64,000 bases of DNA from Pseudooceanicola nanhaiensis DSM 18065 (GTDB lineage: Bacteria; Pseudomonadota; Alphaproteobacteria; Rhodobacterales; Rhodobacteraceae), in assembly GCF_000688295.1 (NCBI RefSeq), contig NZ_JHZF01000011.1, positions 838,288 through 902,287 of the forward strand, given 5' to 3'. Below are positions 29,388 through 38,260 of the stretch, one piece after another (positions within the stretch are counted from its first letter, which is position 1; each line of letters opens with the position of its first letter). The position numbers and the translations under genes were made by a program. Below the pieces are notes generated by a model. It made no database searches and was not told the origin of the DNA. It saw nothing but the letters and a program-made list of their open reading frames with translations.

Positions 29388-30263
29388 ATGGCGATCACTG
29401 CCGCACAGGTGAAAGAACTGCGCGAGATGACCGGCGCAGGCATGATGGATGCCAAGAAGGCCCTGACCGAAACCGATGGTGACATGGAAGCCGCCGTTGA
29501 CTGGCTCCGCACCAAGGGTCTCGCCAAGGCCGCCAAGAAATCCGGCCGGACCGCGGCCGAGGGCCTCGTCGCCGTCGCCGTCGAAGGTGGCAAGGGCGTG
29601 GCGATCGAGGTGAACTCGGAAACCGACTTCGTCGCGAAGAACAAGGAATTCCAGGACATGGTCGCCAGCTTCGCCGAAGCCGCGCTGACCGTCTCGGACG
29701 TCGAGGCGCTGAAGACCACCGAGATCGGCGGCAAGACCGTGGCCGACATCCTGACCGACAAGATCGCGAAGATCGGCGAGAACATGACCCTGCGCCGGAT
29801 GCAGAAGATCGAAGGCGGACAGGTCGTCTCCTACGTGCACAACGCCGCTGCGCCCGGCATGGGCTCGATCGGCGTGCTCGTCGCGCTGTCGGCCGAGAAT
29901 GAAGCCTTCGGCAAGCAGGTCGCGATGCACATCGCGGCGGCCAACCCGGCGTCGCTGGGTGAAGCCGACCTCGACCCCGCGCTCGTCGAGCGCGAGCGCA
30001 ACGTCCTGACCGAGCAGGCCCGCGAGAGCGGCAAGCCCGAGGCCGTCATCGAGAAGATGATCGAAGGCCGGATGAAGAAGTTCTTCGCCGAGGTCACGCT
30101 GCTGGGCCAGGCCTTCGTCATCGACCCGGACAAGACCGTGGCCGAGGCCGCCAAGGACGCCGGCGTCGAGATCACCGGCTACGTCCGTCTGGCCGTGGGT
30201 GAAGGCATCGAGCGCCAGGAAGAGGACTTCGCAGCCGAGGTCGCGAAAGCGGCACAGGGCTGA
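29388..30263 (+). CDS. tsf: Elongation factor Ts
   Basis: Guanine-nucleotide exchange factor for EF-Tu. The protein has 291 residues: the N-terminal UBA-like domain with [20 protein letters not shown], then the core with [12 protein letters not shown] (the TDFV contact with EF-Tu) and the C-terminal module around [26 protein letters not shown] precedes the ATG. An intrinsic terminator follows 41 nt after the stop, ending the rpsB-tsf operon. Confidence 0.98.
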   Translation: MAITAAQVKELREMTGAGMMDAKKALTETDGDMEAAVDWLRTKGLAKAAKKSGRTAAEGLVAVAVEGGKGVAIEVNSETDFVAKNKEFQDMVASFAEAALTVSDVEALKTTEIGGKTVADILTDKIAKIGENMTLRRMQKIEGGQVVSYVHNAAAPGMGSIGVLVALSAENEAFGKQVAMHIAAANPASLGEADLDPALVERERNVLTEQARESGKPEAVIEKMIEGRMKKFFAEVTLLGQAFVIDPDKTVAEAAKDAGVEITGYVRLAVGEGIERQEEDFAAEVAKAAQG

Positions 30264-30304
30264 CCGGGCAGGGGGCGCGCGCGCCTCTCACCGGAACGAT
30301 CGGA

Positions 30305-30333
30305 CCGCCGGGTGGCAACGCCCGGCGGTTTTT
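30305..30333 (+). terminator. Rho-independent terminator of rpsB-tsf
   Basis: CCGCCGGG (30305-30312) pairs with CCCGGCGG (30321-30328) over an eight-base loop and is followed directly by TTTTT. Confidence 0.9.
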
Positions 30334-30726
30334 CGTTGCGCGGGCGCCAAAAGGAAACGGTGCCGGCCTGCTGACCGACACCGTCCTTTCGTCGTCGCCC
30401 CTGGATGGGGATGTGAGGAGCGCGATCGAAGTGCCGACTGGAGGCTGACCAATACACCCCCAGCCGACGTCCGGTGTTACCCGGTCGAACACACAGAGCC
30501 GCGCCAATACGACGGGTGCTGTCCGAATGTTCCATGGCATCAAAGCCACCACTCACGGAACGTTTACAGGATGCCTTCTGACGCCGCGTCAGGAAAGTAT
30601 GGGAATCCATACTCGTTGGTAAAAAAATTGCGGCAAACCCCCGAAAAGCATGGTTTTCCTTACCCGTTAACAGGTTAGAAGCTGCTTTTGAGATATGTGT
30701 TAGCGATCACGGTGCCGTGAGAAGCG
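30334..30726. other. Non-coding interval rich in dyads between tsf and the LuxR gene
   Basis: No supported gene. Several inverted repeats are visible. AAAGG-AA-ACGGTG (30350-30362) pairs with CACCGTCCTTT (30379-30389). CTGACGC-C-GCGTCAG lies at 30578-30592, GTATGG-GAAT-CCATAC at 30597-30612, and a near-palindrome TACCCGTTAACAGGTTA at 30661-30677. CACGG-TG-CCGTG (30708-30719) and GAAGCG-TTA-CGCTTC (30721-30735) flank the LuxR stop codon. Local base composition drops in GC after 30590. It could hold operators or a structured RNA; nothing decides between them. Confidence 0.5.
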
Positions 30727-31485
30727 TTACGCTTCGATCACGAACATCTGGTTGAGAAAGGCGGCCTTGAGCACGGCCTGTGCCGTCGTCTCGACGTTGA
30801 GGTTTTCGCGGGCGAGTCGCAGGTGCTTTTCCACCGTCGCCGCGGTCAGTCCCATGAGCAGCGCGATGTCCTGCGTGGTCTTGCCGTCGCCGACCCATTG
30901 CAGCGCCTCGCGCTGGCGCTTTGTCAGCTCGCGCGCGGGGCCCGCATAGGGCAGCGTCAGGATCTTCAGATGCGCGACATTGTTGAAGATGACGATGTCC
31001 CGGCCATGTTCGTCCCAGATCGCGTCGACATCGTCCTGGGTCATCCCTGCGCGACCGGTCAGCGCGATGGCGCCCTTGGTGCGGGGCGAGATCGACTTGA
31101 AGCTGATCGCGTAGCCCGCGGTCACGTTCATGGTGCGGTTGAACTCCAGCACCTTGCGCTCGCTCTCGGTGATCGTGCCGCTGGCCAGCATGTCGGCCGC
31201 GATGCGCCAGGAACAGGCGCCTTCATGTTCGAGGGCCCATTTCACCATCGGGGCGTGGAAATAGAGACCCTGGCCCATGAAGACATCGGTATAGGCGGTC
31301 GAGTGGTTCGTGAGGATCACGAAATCCTCGGGATCGCCCAGCGAGGTGTTGGTCCGGTAGCGGGTGAAGCCGTAGAGCAGACGGTCGAAGCCGTATTCGG
31401 CCATCTTCTCGCAATGCTGCGTCCAGAGCTGTTCGATGTTCGGTGCGTTGGTCAGCTTCTCGAGGTAGTCGCGGCGCGCCGTCAT
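30727..31485 (-). CDS. Orphan LuxR-family regulator with altered autoinducer pocket
   Basis: Transcription factor of 252 residues with an autoinducer-binding-type domain (about residues 15-165) and a GerE/LuxR helix-turn-helix (about 187-252: LTKRQREALQWVGDGKTTQD, then MGLTAATVEKHLRLARENL). No luxI-type synthase lies in the window. Aligned by eye to TraR, the conserved pocket residues are changed: the Trp57 and Tyr61 equivalents are Tyr65 and Phe69, and the Asp70 of the DP motif, which contacts the homoserine-lactone amide, is Ala78 in HAP (77-79). Trp93 is kept. A non-AHL ligand or ligand-free action is therefore plausible. A 7-bp hairpin (31512-31532) sits in its leader. Confidence 0.92.
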   Translation of the reverse strand: MTARRDYLEKLTNAPNIEQLWTQHCEKMAEYGFDRLLYGFTRYRTNTSLGDPEDFVILTNHSTAYTDVFMGQGLYFHAPMVKWALEHEGACSWRIAADMLASGTITESERKVLEFNRTMNVTAGYAISFKSISPRTKGAIALTGRAGMTQDDVDAIWDEHGRDIVIFNNVAHLKILTLPYAGPARELTKRQREALQWVGDGKTTQDIALLMGLTAATVEKHLRLARENLNVETTAQAVLKAAFLNQMFVIEA

Positions 31486-31856
31486 TCAGTGACCTCCGAC
31501 GGGCAGCAGGACGCGGGCCGAAGAAGCCCGCGCGGAATGAGAGCTGAAAAGCCGGAACTGGGACCGTCCAAAATCATGATCTGGTGTTGGCTTTCGATTG
31601 CCAGAATGGCGAAATTGCTTTTTGTATGCAGCCTTTTGACAGAAGCCGGATGACAATGTCCAGCGTGGGAAGCCCCATGATACCTCAAATGGGCGTCTCG
31701 TGCATTACGGTAAAACTACGTATTACGGGCGGGCCGCCGCCGCAGGGCGCGTCGCCGGGGCAAGCGGGGTGCGGGCAACCCGCACACCCGGCCGGTCACC
31801 ACAGGATATTTACATAATACCGATTACACGATTAACCGATGCGGTGACGTCCAGGC
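31486..31856. other. Non-coding interval upstream of the LuxR gene and downstream of phoB
   Basis: No supported gene in 371 bases. It holds a hairpin CGCGGGC-N7-GCCCGCG (31512-31532), 27 nt before the luxR-type start codon and able to fold in its leader. A direct repeat ATTACGG occurs at 31704-31710 and 31722-31728, 18 bases apart. A stem GTGCGGG-CAA-CCCGCAC (31769-31785) lies below the phoB stop but has no T-run. The LuxR promoter should be in this interval. Confidence 0.5.
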
Positions 31857-32543
31857 TCAGCCAAGCGCGTAGCCGGCTCCCCTGACGGTGCGCAGGACAT
31901 CGTTTCCGCCGTGCTGGCAGAGCGCCTTGCGCAGCCGCCCGATGTGCACGTCGACGGTGCGCGTGTCGACGTAGATGTCGCGGCCCCACACCCGGTCGAG
32001 CAGCTGCTCGCGGGACCAGACGCGACCCGGCTTCTCCATGAAGGTGGTCAGCAGCCGGAATTCCGTGGGCCCGAGCTTGAGCGGCTTCTCGTCCCGCGTC
32101 ACGCGGTGCGTGTCGCTGTCGAGCACGATGTCCTCGTATTCCAGCCGCTCGCCCACCGTGGAGGGCCGCGTCCGGCGCAGCTGCGCGCGGACCCGCGCCA
32201 TCAGCTCGACCACGGAATACGGCTTCACCACGTAATCGTCGGCGCCGGTCTCCAGGCCGCGGACCTTGTCCACCTCCTCGGAACGCGCCGAGAGCATGAT
32301 GATCGGCACCGACCGCGTCTCGGAGCGCATCTTCAGCTGGCGGCAGACCTCGATGCCCGAGACGTTGGGCAGCATCCAGTCCAGCACGATGATGTCGGGC
32401 ATCGTTTCGTCCACGAGGACGAGCGCTTCCTCGCCATTGCCGGCCTTGGCGACGCGGAAGCCTTCGGCCTCGAGGTTGTAGGCCAGGACCTCACGCTGCG
32501 CAGGCTCGTCTTCGACAACAAGAACAGTGGGTTGCTGGCTCAT
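31857..32543 (-). CDS. phoB: Phosphate regulon response regulator PhoB
   Basis: OmpR-type response regulator that binds Pho boxes when phosphorylated. The protein has 228 residues. The receiver domain has acidic pocket Glu11/Asp12, phosphoacceptor Asp55 (IIVLDW) and the conserved Lys in GADDYVVKPYS. The C-terminal winged helix contains LGPTEFRLLTTFMEKPGRVW and the recognition region VDVHIGRLRKAL. It ends the phoR-pstSCAB-phoU-phoB block, starting 2 nt after phoU. Autoregulation through the Pho box upstream of pstS is expected. Confidence 0.96.
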   Translation of the reverse strand: MSQQPTVLVVEDEPAQREVLAYNLEAEGFRVAKAGNGEEALVLVDETMPDIIVLDWMLPNVSGIEVCRQLKMRSETRSVPIIMLSARSEEVDKVRGLETGADDYVVKPYSVVELMARVRAQLRRTRPSTVGERLEYEDIVLDSDTHRVTRDEKPLKLGPTEFRLLTTFMEKPGRVWSREQLLDRVWGRDIYVDTRTVDVHIGRLRKALCQHGGNDVLRTVRGAGYALG

Positions 32544-32545
32544 CT

Positions 32546-33289
32546 TCAGGTATCCTTCGAACCGGGCGTGGGCGCATCCGGCGCAACCGAGATGTCCGTG
32601 GAGGTCTTGTCCTCCTTCGGCCGGTTGTCGTCGGGCTTCACGCCCGAGACCAGATAGACCACCTGCTCGGCGATCGAGGTCACGTGGTCGCCCATGCGTT
32701 CGTTGTTCTTGGCGATGAAATGCAGGTGCATGCAGGCGGTGATGTTGCGCGGATCTTCCAGCATGAAGGTCAGGAATTCGCGGAACAGCGCGTTGTACAT
32801 CTGGTCGACGTCGCGGTCGCGCTGGATCACGTCGCGGGCCAGATCGGCGTCGCGCTTGATGTAGGCGTCGAGCGCATCCTTCAGCATCAGCTGCACCTCG
32901 CGCGCCATACGGCGGAGCGCGGCGTGGGTGCCCTCGATCGGCGACATCTGGATCAGCACGCCGGTCCGTTTCGCCATGTTCTTCGCGTAATCGCCGATCC
33001 GCTCCAGGTTGCCGGCGATCTTCATCACCGAAAGCACGACGCGCAGGTCGATGGCCGTGGGGCTGCGGAGCGCGATCAGGCGGGCGCTCTCCTCGTTGAT
33101 GAGCTCTTCGAGCTCGTCGATGGCCTTGTCCCCTGCCCTGACCTTCTCGGCCGCCTCCTCGTCGCGGTCCACGAGCGATTGCGCGGCGTCGAGGATCGCG
33201 GTTTCGACCAGCCCGCCCATCTTCATGATGCGCGCCTGGATGGCCTCCAGGTCGCGGTCGAAGGCGCTGGCGATGTGTTGTTCCTTCAT
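32546..33289 (-). CDS. phoU: Phosphate signalling regulator PhoU
   Basis: Negative regulator linking the PstSCAB transporter to PhoR. The protein has 247 residues, made of two three-helix PhoU repeats. Metal-binding-type segments are visible in each: the first repeat has RSPTAIDLRVVLSVMKIAGN and LERIGDYAKNMAKR, the second has AKNNERMGDHVTSIAEQVVY. The C-terminal ~25 residues are polar and probably unstructured. It is between pstB and phoB on the same strand, the classic order. Confidence 0.96.
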   Translation of the reverse strand: MKEQHIASAFDRDLEAIQARIMKMGGLVETAILDAAQSLVDRDEEAAEKVRAGDKAIDELEELINEESARLIALRSPTAIDLRVVLSVMKIAGNLERIGDYAKNMAKRTGVLIQMSPIEGTHAALRRMAREVQLMLKDALDAYIKRDADLARDVIQRDRDVDQMYNALFREFLTFMLEDPRNITACMHLHFIAKNNERMGDHVTSIAEQVVYLVSGVKPDDNRPKEDKTSTDISVAPDAPTPGSKDT

Positions 33290-33302
33290 GGCGTATGCCT
33301 CC

Positions 33303-34100
33303 TCAGCCGATCCGGCCGGTGATGTAGCTTTCCGTCCGCGGGTCCTGCGGCTTGGTGAAGATCTGCCCCGTCTCGCCGTATTCCACGAGGTTGCCGAGGT
33401 GGAAGAACGCGGTCTTCTGAGACACGCGCGCCGCCTGCTGCATGGAGTGCGTGACGATGACGACCGAATAATTCTCGCGCAGCTCGTCGATCAGCTCCTC
33501 GACCTGGCCGGTCGCGATCGGGTCGAGCGCCGAGCACGGCTCGTCCATCAGCAGGACCTCGGGCTCCGTCGCCACGGCCCGCGCGATGCAGAGCCGCTGC
33601 TGCTGGCCACCCGAAAGCCCGGTGCCGGGCGCGTGCAGGCGGTCCTTGACCTCGTTCCAGATCGCGCCGCGCTTCAGGGCGCGTTCGACGATGTCATCGA
33701 GATCGGCCTTGTTCTTGGCCAGCCCGTGGATCCGCGGCCCGTAGGCGATGTTGTCGTAGATCGACTTCGGGAACGGGTTCGGCTTCTGGAACACCATGCC
33801 GACCTTGGCGCGCAGCTGCACCGGATCGACCCGCTTGTCGTAGATGTCCTCGCCGTCCAGCCGGATGTTGCCCTCGACCCGGCAGCTGTCGATCGTGTCG
33901 TTCATCCGGTTGAGGCAGCGCAGGAAGGTGGACTTGCCGCAGCCCGAGGGGCCGATGAACGCGGTGACCGTCTTGTCCTCGATCTGCACGTTCACGTCCT
34001 TGATGGCATGGGTGTCGCCATAGAACACCTGCACGCCCTCGGCGGCGATCTTGATCTCTTTCTGGTCCAACTTGGCCTCGGCTTTCGGTGAATCGTACAT
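33303..34100 (-). CDS. pstB: Phosphate ABC transporter ATP-binding protein PstB
   Basis: ATPase of the high-affinity phosphate importer. The ATG at 34100 gives 265 residues; the longer frame from 34244 reads through pstA out of frame and is not the gene. Motifs are Walker [10 protein letters not shown], the PstB-typical LRCLNRMND, the [18 protein letters not shown] segment, the signature [14 protein letters not shown] and Walker [14 protein letters not shown]. It is 14 nt after pstA. Confidence 0.97.
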   Translation of the reverse strand: MYDSPKAEAKLDQKEIKIAAEGVQVFYGDTHAIKDVNVQIEDKTVTAFIGPSGCGKSTFLRCLNRMNDTIDSCRVEGNIRLDGEDIYDKRVDPVQLRAKVGMVFQKPNPFPKSIYDNIAYGPRIHGLAKNKADLDDIVERALKRGAIWNEVKDRLHAPGTGLSGGQQQRLCIARAVATEPEVLLMDEPCSALDPIATGQVEELIDELRENYSVVIVTHSMQQAARVSQKTAFFHLGNLVEYGETGQIFTKPQDPRTESYITGRIG

Positions 34101-34114
34101 TGTGAGGTCCCTTC

Positions 34115-35473
34115 TTACCACCGGCGCTCGAACCGGCGGCGGAGAATGATGGCGATGATGTTCATGGTCATCAGGAAGCACAGCAGGATGATGATCCCGC
34201 CCCAGGCCCGTTCGTAATAGGCCGGGTCCGCCCGTTTCGCCCATTCGTAGATCTGCGCGGGCATGGCAGAGTTGGGGTCCATGAAGCCCGAGACAACCCC
34301 GTCGGGATAGTTCGAGGCGATGTAGCCCACCATGCCGATCAGCAGCAGCGGTGCGGTCTCGCCAAGCGCCTGCGCCAGGCCGATGATCGTCCCGGTCAGG
34401 ATGCCGGGCATGGCGAGCGGCAGGACGTGGTGGAAGGTCGACTGCATCTTCGAGGCCCCGACCCCGAGCGCCGCGTCACGGATCGACGGCGGCACCGCCT
34501 TCAGCGAGGCGCGGGTCGAGATGATGACCGTCGGCAGCGTCATCAGCGTCAGCACGAGACCACCGACCAGCGGTGCGGATTGCGGCAGGTGCGCGATCTG
34601 GATGAAGACCGCGAGGCCCAGGATGCCGAAAACGATCGACGGCACGGCGGCGAGGTTCGAGATGTTCACCTCGATCAGGTCGGTCCAGCGGTTCTTGGGC
34701 GCGAATTCCTCGAGATAGATCGAGGCCGCGACGCCGATCGGCAGGGCCAGCGCCAGCACGACGAGCATCATGAAGAACGAGCCCAGCATCGCGACCCCGA
34801 TCCCGGCCTGTTCGGGCCGGCTTTCGGAGGCATCGGCGCCGAAGATGAAGTCCCAGTTGAAGGTGCGCTCCAGCATGCCCGCATCCTTCATGGCGTCGAC
34901 CACGTCGAGGTGTTCGGCATCGAGGTTCTTGTCGCGCGCGAGGTCCCCGCGCGTCACGCGGCCCTTCTCGTATCCGTCCACGCGGGAGGAGGCGAGGAAG
35001 CGGAACTCGACCGTCTGGCCCACGAGCTCGGGGTTCGCGAGCACGGTGTCGCGCACCTGCGCCGGGGCGGCGGCCGAGATCATCTTCTCGACGTCCGCCT
35101 TGTCCTCGAACGGGATCTCGATCCCCGCATCCTCGAGTGCCCGGACCAGCCCGTCGACGATCACCGGCTTGTAGCCGAAGGTCGAGACCTTGGCCATTTC
35201 CTCCGGGTCACGGTTGCCGGTCTTGTCCAGCCTGTCTCCGGGCAGCGCGATCTCGGCGGTGATGAAGGTCTGGGTGAAGGCCGGGATGCCGTTCCGGACG
35301 ATCGCGAAGAGCAGCACGCAGAGGAAGAAGATGCCGATGCCGATGGCGGCGATGCCGTACATCTTGAACCGGGATTCCGCCGCGTTGCGTTTCCTTGTGC
35401 GCGCGTCCTGTTCCAGGATCGACGAGCTGCGGGCCGGGCGCGGTGCGGCGCCGGCAGAGGTTGCGTCGGTCAT
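34115..35473 (-). CDS. pstA: Phosphate ABC transporter permease PstA
   Basis: Membrane subunit of the phosphate importer, 452 residues from the ATG at 35473. It is much longer than E. coli PstA (about 300). After the first membrane helix ([20 protein letters not shown]) there is a periplasmic insertion of roughly 170 residues (from about [14 protein letters not shown] to [16 protein letters not shown]) before the conserved permease core. The core carries [14 protein letters not shown], the EAA-like loop. It overlaps the pstC stop by 4 nt. Such enlarged PstA proteins are common in alphaproteobacteria. Confidence 0.95.
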   Translation of the reverse strand: MTDATSAGAAPRPARSSSILEQDARTRKRNAAESRFKMYGIAAIGIGIFFLCVLLFAIVRNGIPAFTQTFITAEIALPGDRLDKTGNRDPEEMAKVSTFGYKPVIVDGLVRALEDAGIEIPFEDKADVEKMISAAAPAQVRDTVLANPELVGQTVEFRFLASSRVDGYEKGRVTRGDLARDKNLDAEHLDVVDAMKDAGMLERTFNWDFIFGADASESRPEQAGIGVAMLGSFFMMLVVLALALPIGVAASIYLEEFAPKNRWTDLIEVNISNLAAVPSIVFGILGLAVFIQIAHLPQSAPLVGGLVLTLMTLPTVIISTRASLKAVPPSIRDAALGVGASKMQSTFHHVLPLAMPGILTGTIIGLAQALGETAPLLLIGMVGYIASNYPDGVVSGFMDPNSAMPAQIYEWAKRADPAYYERAWGGIIILLCFLMTMNIIAIILRRRFERRW

Positions 35474-36939
35474 TCGTATTGCTCCCGGTATTTCCGGACG
35501 ATCCAGAGGGCGAAGATGTTGAGGCACAGCGTGATGACGAAGAGCGTCATGCCGAGCGCGAAGGCGACGAGTGCCTCGGGGCTGGCGAAATCGGCGTCAC
35601 CGGTGAGCTGGCTGACGATCTTGGCGGTGACGGTGGTCATCGCCTCGAACGGGTTGAGCGAGAGCCGGGCCGCGGCCCCTGCCCCGAGCACCACGATCAT
35701 CGTCTCGCCGATGGCACGGGAGGCCGCGAGCAGGATGGCGCCCACGATGCCCGGCAGCGCGGCCGGGAAGACGACCTGCTTGATCGTCTCGGACTTCGTC
35801 GCGCCAAGCCCGAGGGAGCCGTCACGCATCGACTGCGGAACCGCGTTGATGATGTCGTCGGACAGCGAGGAGACGAAGGGGATCAGCATGATCCCCATGA
35901 CGAGGCCCGCGGTCATCACCGAGGTCGCGCCGCCCATCCAGTCGACGCCCAGGACACCGCCCGAGCCGAAGACGTTCACCAGGAGCGGGCCGACCGTCAG
36001 CAGCGCGAAGAGGCCGTAGACGATCGTCGGAATGCCGGCCAGCACCTCGAGGGCGGGTTTCACCGTGCCGCGGACCCTGGGGCTTGCGTATTCCGACAGG
36101 TAGATCGCCGCGAAAAGTCCGATCGGCACCGCCACCGCCAGCGCGATGAACGATATGTAGAGCGTGCCCCAGAGCAGCGGAAGGATGCCCAGCTCCGAGC
36201 CGCCCCCGAAGGACGGCGACCAGGTGGTGCCGAAGAAGAAATCGCGCGCCGGGTAGAGGCGGAAGAACTCCACCGTGTTGAAGATCAGCGACAGGATGAT
36301 GCCGACGGTTGTCAGGATCGCGACCGAGGCCGCGCCGATCAGCAGCAGCAGCACGCCCTTCTCGACCGTGTTGCGGGCGCGGAAGTCGGCGTTCGTGCGC
36401 ATCCAGGCGAGGGCGAACCCGGCCAGCGCAAGCGCGATGACGAGGATGTTGCGCACCATCGTCCCGGTCGCGTTCAGCACGCGGTAGCGCTGCGCCGCGG
36501 CCAGCGTCGTGGGCTCGATCTCGGACCCGAGCGCCACGCCGAGCGCGCCGAGCGTGCCGCGCAGGCCCTCCGGATCCGAGAGCGCGGCGGCTTCGTCGGC
36601 GCTCATCTGGCGGGCCGCGACGGCGAGGTCGAGCCCCTCGGCCACCCGGCGGACGTCGGACATGATCAGGGACAGCTCGCCGGGTCCGGCATAGCTGTCC
36701 TCGGGAATGAGCTGGGTGACGCTCCGCTCGATCAGCAACGGCTGCGCGACCAGCCAGATCAGCAGGACCAGCAGCGCGGGGACCATCGTCCAGAGGGCGA
36801 CGTTCCAGCCGTAGTAGCTGGGGAGCGAATGAAGATGCCGGCTGTCACCGCCGGCAGAGGACAGCGCGCGGACGCGCCCCAGGATGAACCCGATCGCGGC
36901 CAGGGCCAGGACGATCAGCAGGAGCATGGAAGCGGACAT
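35470..36939 (-). CDS. pstC: Phosphate ABC transporter permease PstC
   Basis: Partner permease of PstA, 489 residues, again enlarged relative to E. coli (about 319). The N-terminal ~200 residues contain extra helices and a periplasmic segment (QLIPEDSYAGPGELSLIMSD). The conserved core follows, with FGTTWSPSFGGGSELGILPL, LAGIPTIVYGLFAL, and the cytoplasmic loop SMRDGSLGLGATKSE. Its stop overlaps the pstA start (ATGA). A strong GC hairpin separates it from pstS upstream. Confidence 0.95.
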   Translation of the reverse strand: MSASMLLLIVLALAAIGFILGRVRALSSAGGDSRHLHSLPSYYGWNVALWTMVPALLVLLIWLVAQPLLIERSVTQLIPEDSYAGPGELSLIMSDVRRVAEGLDLAVAARQMSADEAAALSDPEGLRGTLGALGVALGSEIEPTTLAAAQRYRVLNATGTMVRNILVIALALAGFALAWMRTNADFRARNTVEKGVLLLLIGAASVAILTTVGIILSLIFNTVEFFRLYPARDFFFGTTWSPSFGGGSELGILPLLWGTLYISFIALAVAVPIGLFAAIYLSEYASPRVRGTVKPALEVLAGIPTIVYGLFALLTVGPLLVNVFGSGGVLGVDWMGGATSVMTAGLVMGIMLIPFVSSLSDDIINAVPQSMRDGSLGLGATKSETIKQVVFPAALPGIVGAILLAASRAIGETMIVVLGAGAAARLSLNPFEAMTTVTAKIVSQLTGDADFASPEALVAFALGMTLFVITLCLNIFALWIVRKYREQYE

Positions 36940-37007
36940 TTGGGCTCGCAGGGGGTCAGTGTCAGAAATCCGGCCCCCCGCAGGCTCACCTGCCGGACGT
37001 CGGGGTC

Positions 37008-37032
37008 GGGCGGCGCCGGTGCGGCGCCGCCC
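37008..37032 (-). other. Intercistronic hairpin between pstS and pstC
   Basis: A perfect 11-bp stem, GGGCGGCGCCG (37008-37018) with CGGCGCCGCCC (37022-37032) and a GTG loop, begins 12 nt after the pstS stop. No T-run follows on the minus strand. In other bacteria similar hairpins stabilise the abundant pstS message and reduce read-through into the less needed permease genes; that role is inferred here. Confidence 0.7.
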
Positions 37033-37044
37033 GGGGGCGGGCGA

Positions 37045-38088
37045 TTACATCGCGTTGCCCATGGTCTTTTCGTCAGCCACGACCGCCTGGGTCTCGGCGA
37101 GTTCGGGGTCGGAGACGAGGCCATAGTTGCTGAGCGGGCCGTCCGGGCCTGCGATGTCGTCCGAGACGAAGAACTCGGCGAATTCCTTCAGGCCGGGGAT
37201 GACGCCGATGTGGGCCTTCTTGATGTAGAAGTACAGCGGACGCGACACCGGGTATTCGCCGGATGCGATGGTCTCGGTCGAGGGCTCGACACCGGACATG
37301 GTCGCCACTTTCAGCTTGTCGGTGTTGTTCTCGTAGAACGCGAGGCCGAAGACGCCGACACCGTTGGTGTTCGAGTCGATCCGCGCAAGCGTCTCGGTGT
37401 AGTCGCCGTCGATGTCGACCGACTTGCCGTCGGTGCGGACCGCCATGCAGGCGGCTTCCGCGTCATCTTCCGACATGCCCGAAGCGGTGAAGGCTTCCAT
37501 CGCGCCGGTGTCTTCGCAGCCCTGCAGCAGGACCTTCTCTTCGAACACTTCGCGGGTGCCGTGCTTGGTGCCGGGGATGAAGGTCAGGATCTCTTCGGCC
37601 GGCAGGTCCGCGTTCACGTCGGCCCAGGTCATGTTCGGGTTGGCGACGATCTCGCCGGCTTCGTTCGGGACCTTGGCGGCCAGCGCCTTGAACCAGTCGG
37701 CGGGTTCGAAGGCGGTGAACTCGGGGCCGTTCAGCTGGGAGGCGAAGACGATCCCGTCATAGCCGATGCGCACTTCGATGATGTCGGTCACGCCGGCATC
37801 GGCGCAGGCCTTGATCTCTTTCTCGCGAATGGCGCGCGAGGCGTTCGCGATGTCGATGGTGTTCTCGCCCACGCCTTCGCAGAAGCGCTTGAGGCCGGCC
37901 GAGGAGCCGCCCGATTCCACGACCGGGGTCGGGAAGTCGAAGTTCTCGCCGAAGGCTTCCGCCACGATCGAGGCGTAGGGAAGGACGGTCGAGGACCCAG
38001 CGACCTGCACCTGGTCACGTGCGGCAGCCGCGGTGGCGGAGACGGCGGCGATCGCCACGGCCGAGGCGGTAAGTTTCAACGGGTTCAT
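37045..38088 (-). CDS. pstS: Phosphate-binding periplasmic protein PstS
   Basis: Captures phosphate for the PstCAB importer. From the ATG at 38088 it has 347 residues, with a signal peptide ending near ATAAAA before RDQVQVAGSSTVLP. The AGSSTVLPYA and VESGGSSAGLKRFC segments are phosphate-contacting loops of this family, and TKHGTREVFEE is another conserved element. The longer frame from 38127 would add 13 residues without family support. A three-unit Pho box lies 84-116 nt upstream of the start. Confidence 0.96.
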   Translation of the reverse strand: MNPLKLTASAVAIAAVSATAAAARDQVQVAGSSTVLPYASIVAEAFGENFDFPTPVVESGGSSAGLKRFCEGVGENTIDIANASRAIREKEIKACADAGVTDIIEVRIGYDGIVFASQLNGPEFTAFEPADWFKALAAKVPNEAGEIVANPNMTWADVNADLPAEEILTFIPGTKHGTREVFEEKVLLQGCEDTGAMEAFTASGMSEDDAEAACMAVRTDGKSVDIDGDYTETLARIDSNTNGVGVFGLAFYENNTDKLKVATMSGVEPSTETIASGEYPVSRPLYFYIKKAHIGVIPGLKEFAEFFVSDDIAGPDGPLSNYGLVSDPELAETQAVVADEKTMGNAM

Positions 38089-38171
38089 GCGGATTGCTCC
38101 TGCTAACGGTAAGTTCATGACCACCATCCCCGGGTGGCCTTGATGAGCGTGCTAGAGGTTGCCCGCGATGC

Positions 38172-38204
38172 TTTTGTGACACTTGCGTAACGCTTTTATG
38201 ACAG
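38172..38204 (-). promoter_or_regulatory. Three-unit Pho box upstream of pstS
   Basis: Read on the minus strand, three contiguous 11-base units run CTGTCATAAAA, GCGTTACGCAA, GTGTCACAAAA. Each matches the PhoB unit (a TGTCA-like 7-mer followed by four A/T-rich bases), the first best and the middle worst. It lies between the phoR stop and the pstS start, the right place for PhoB-activated transcription of pstSCAB-phoU-phoB. Confidence 0.85.
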
Positions 38205-38260
38205 CGCAGGTGACGTCAGGAAAAGCGGCTTTCCCCCGCCGGTCCGCCGGGCCCGGCCCA

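Noticed and set aside
31637-31655. Two TGACA elements upstream of the LuxR gene resembling a Pho box
   Set aside because: The half-sites are 14 bases apart, whereas PhoB units repeat every 11, and the second halves are not A/T-rich.
30727-31856. A quorum-sensing locus (luxR plus luxI)
   Set aside because: No autoinducer synthase frame is present in the window, and the LuxR ligand pocket is non-canonical.
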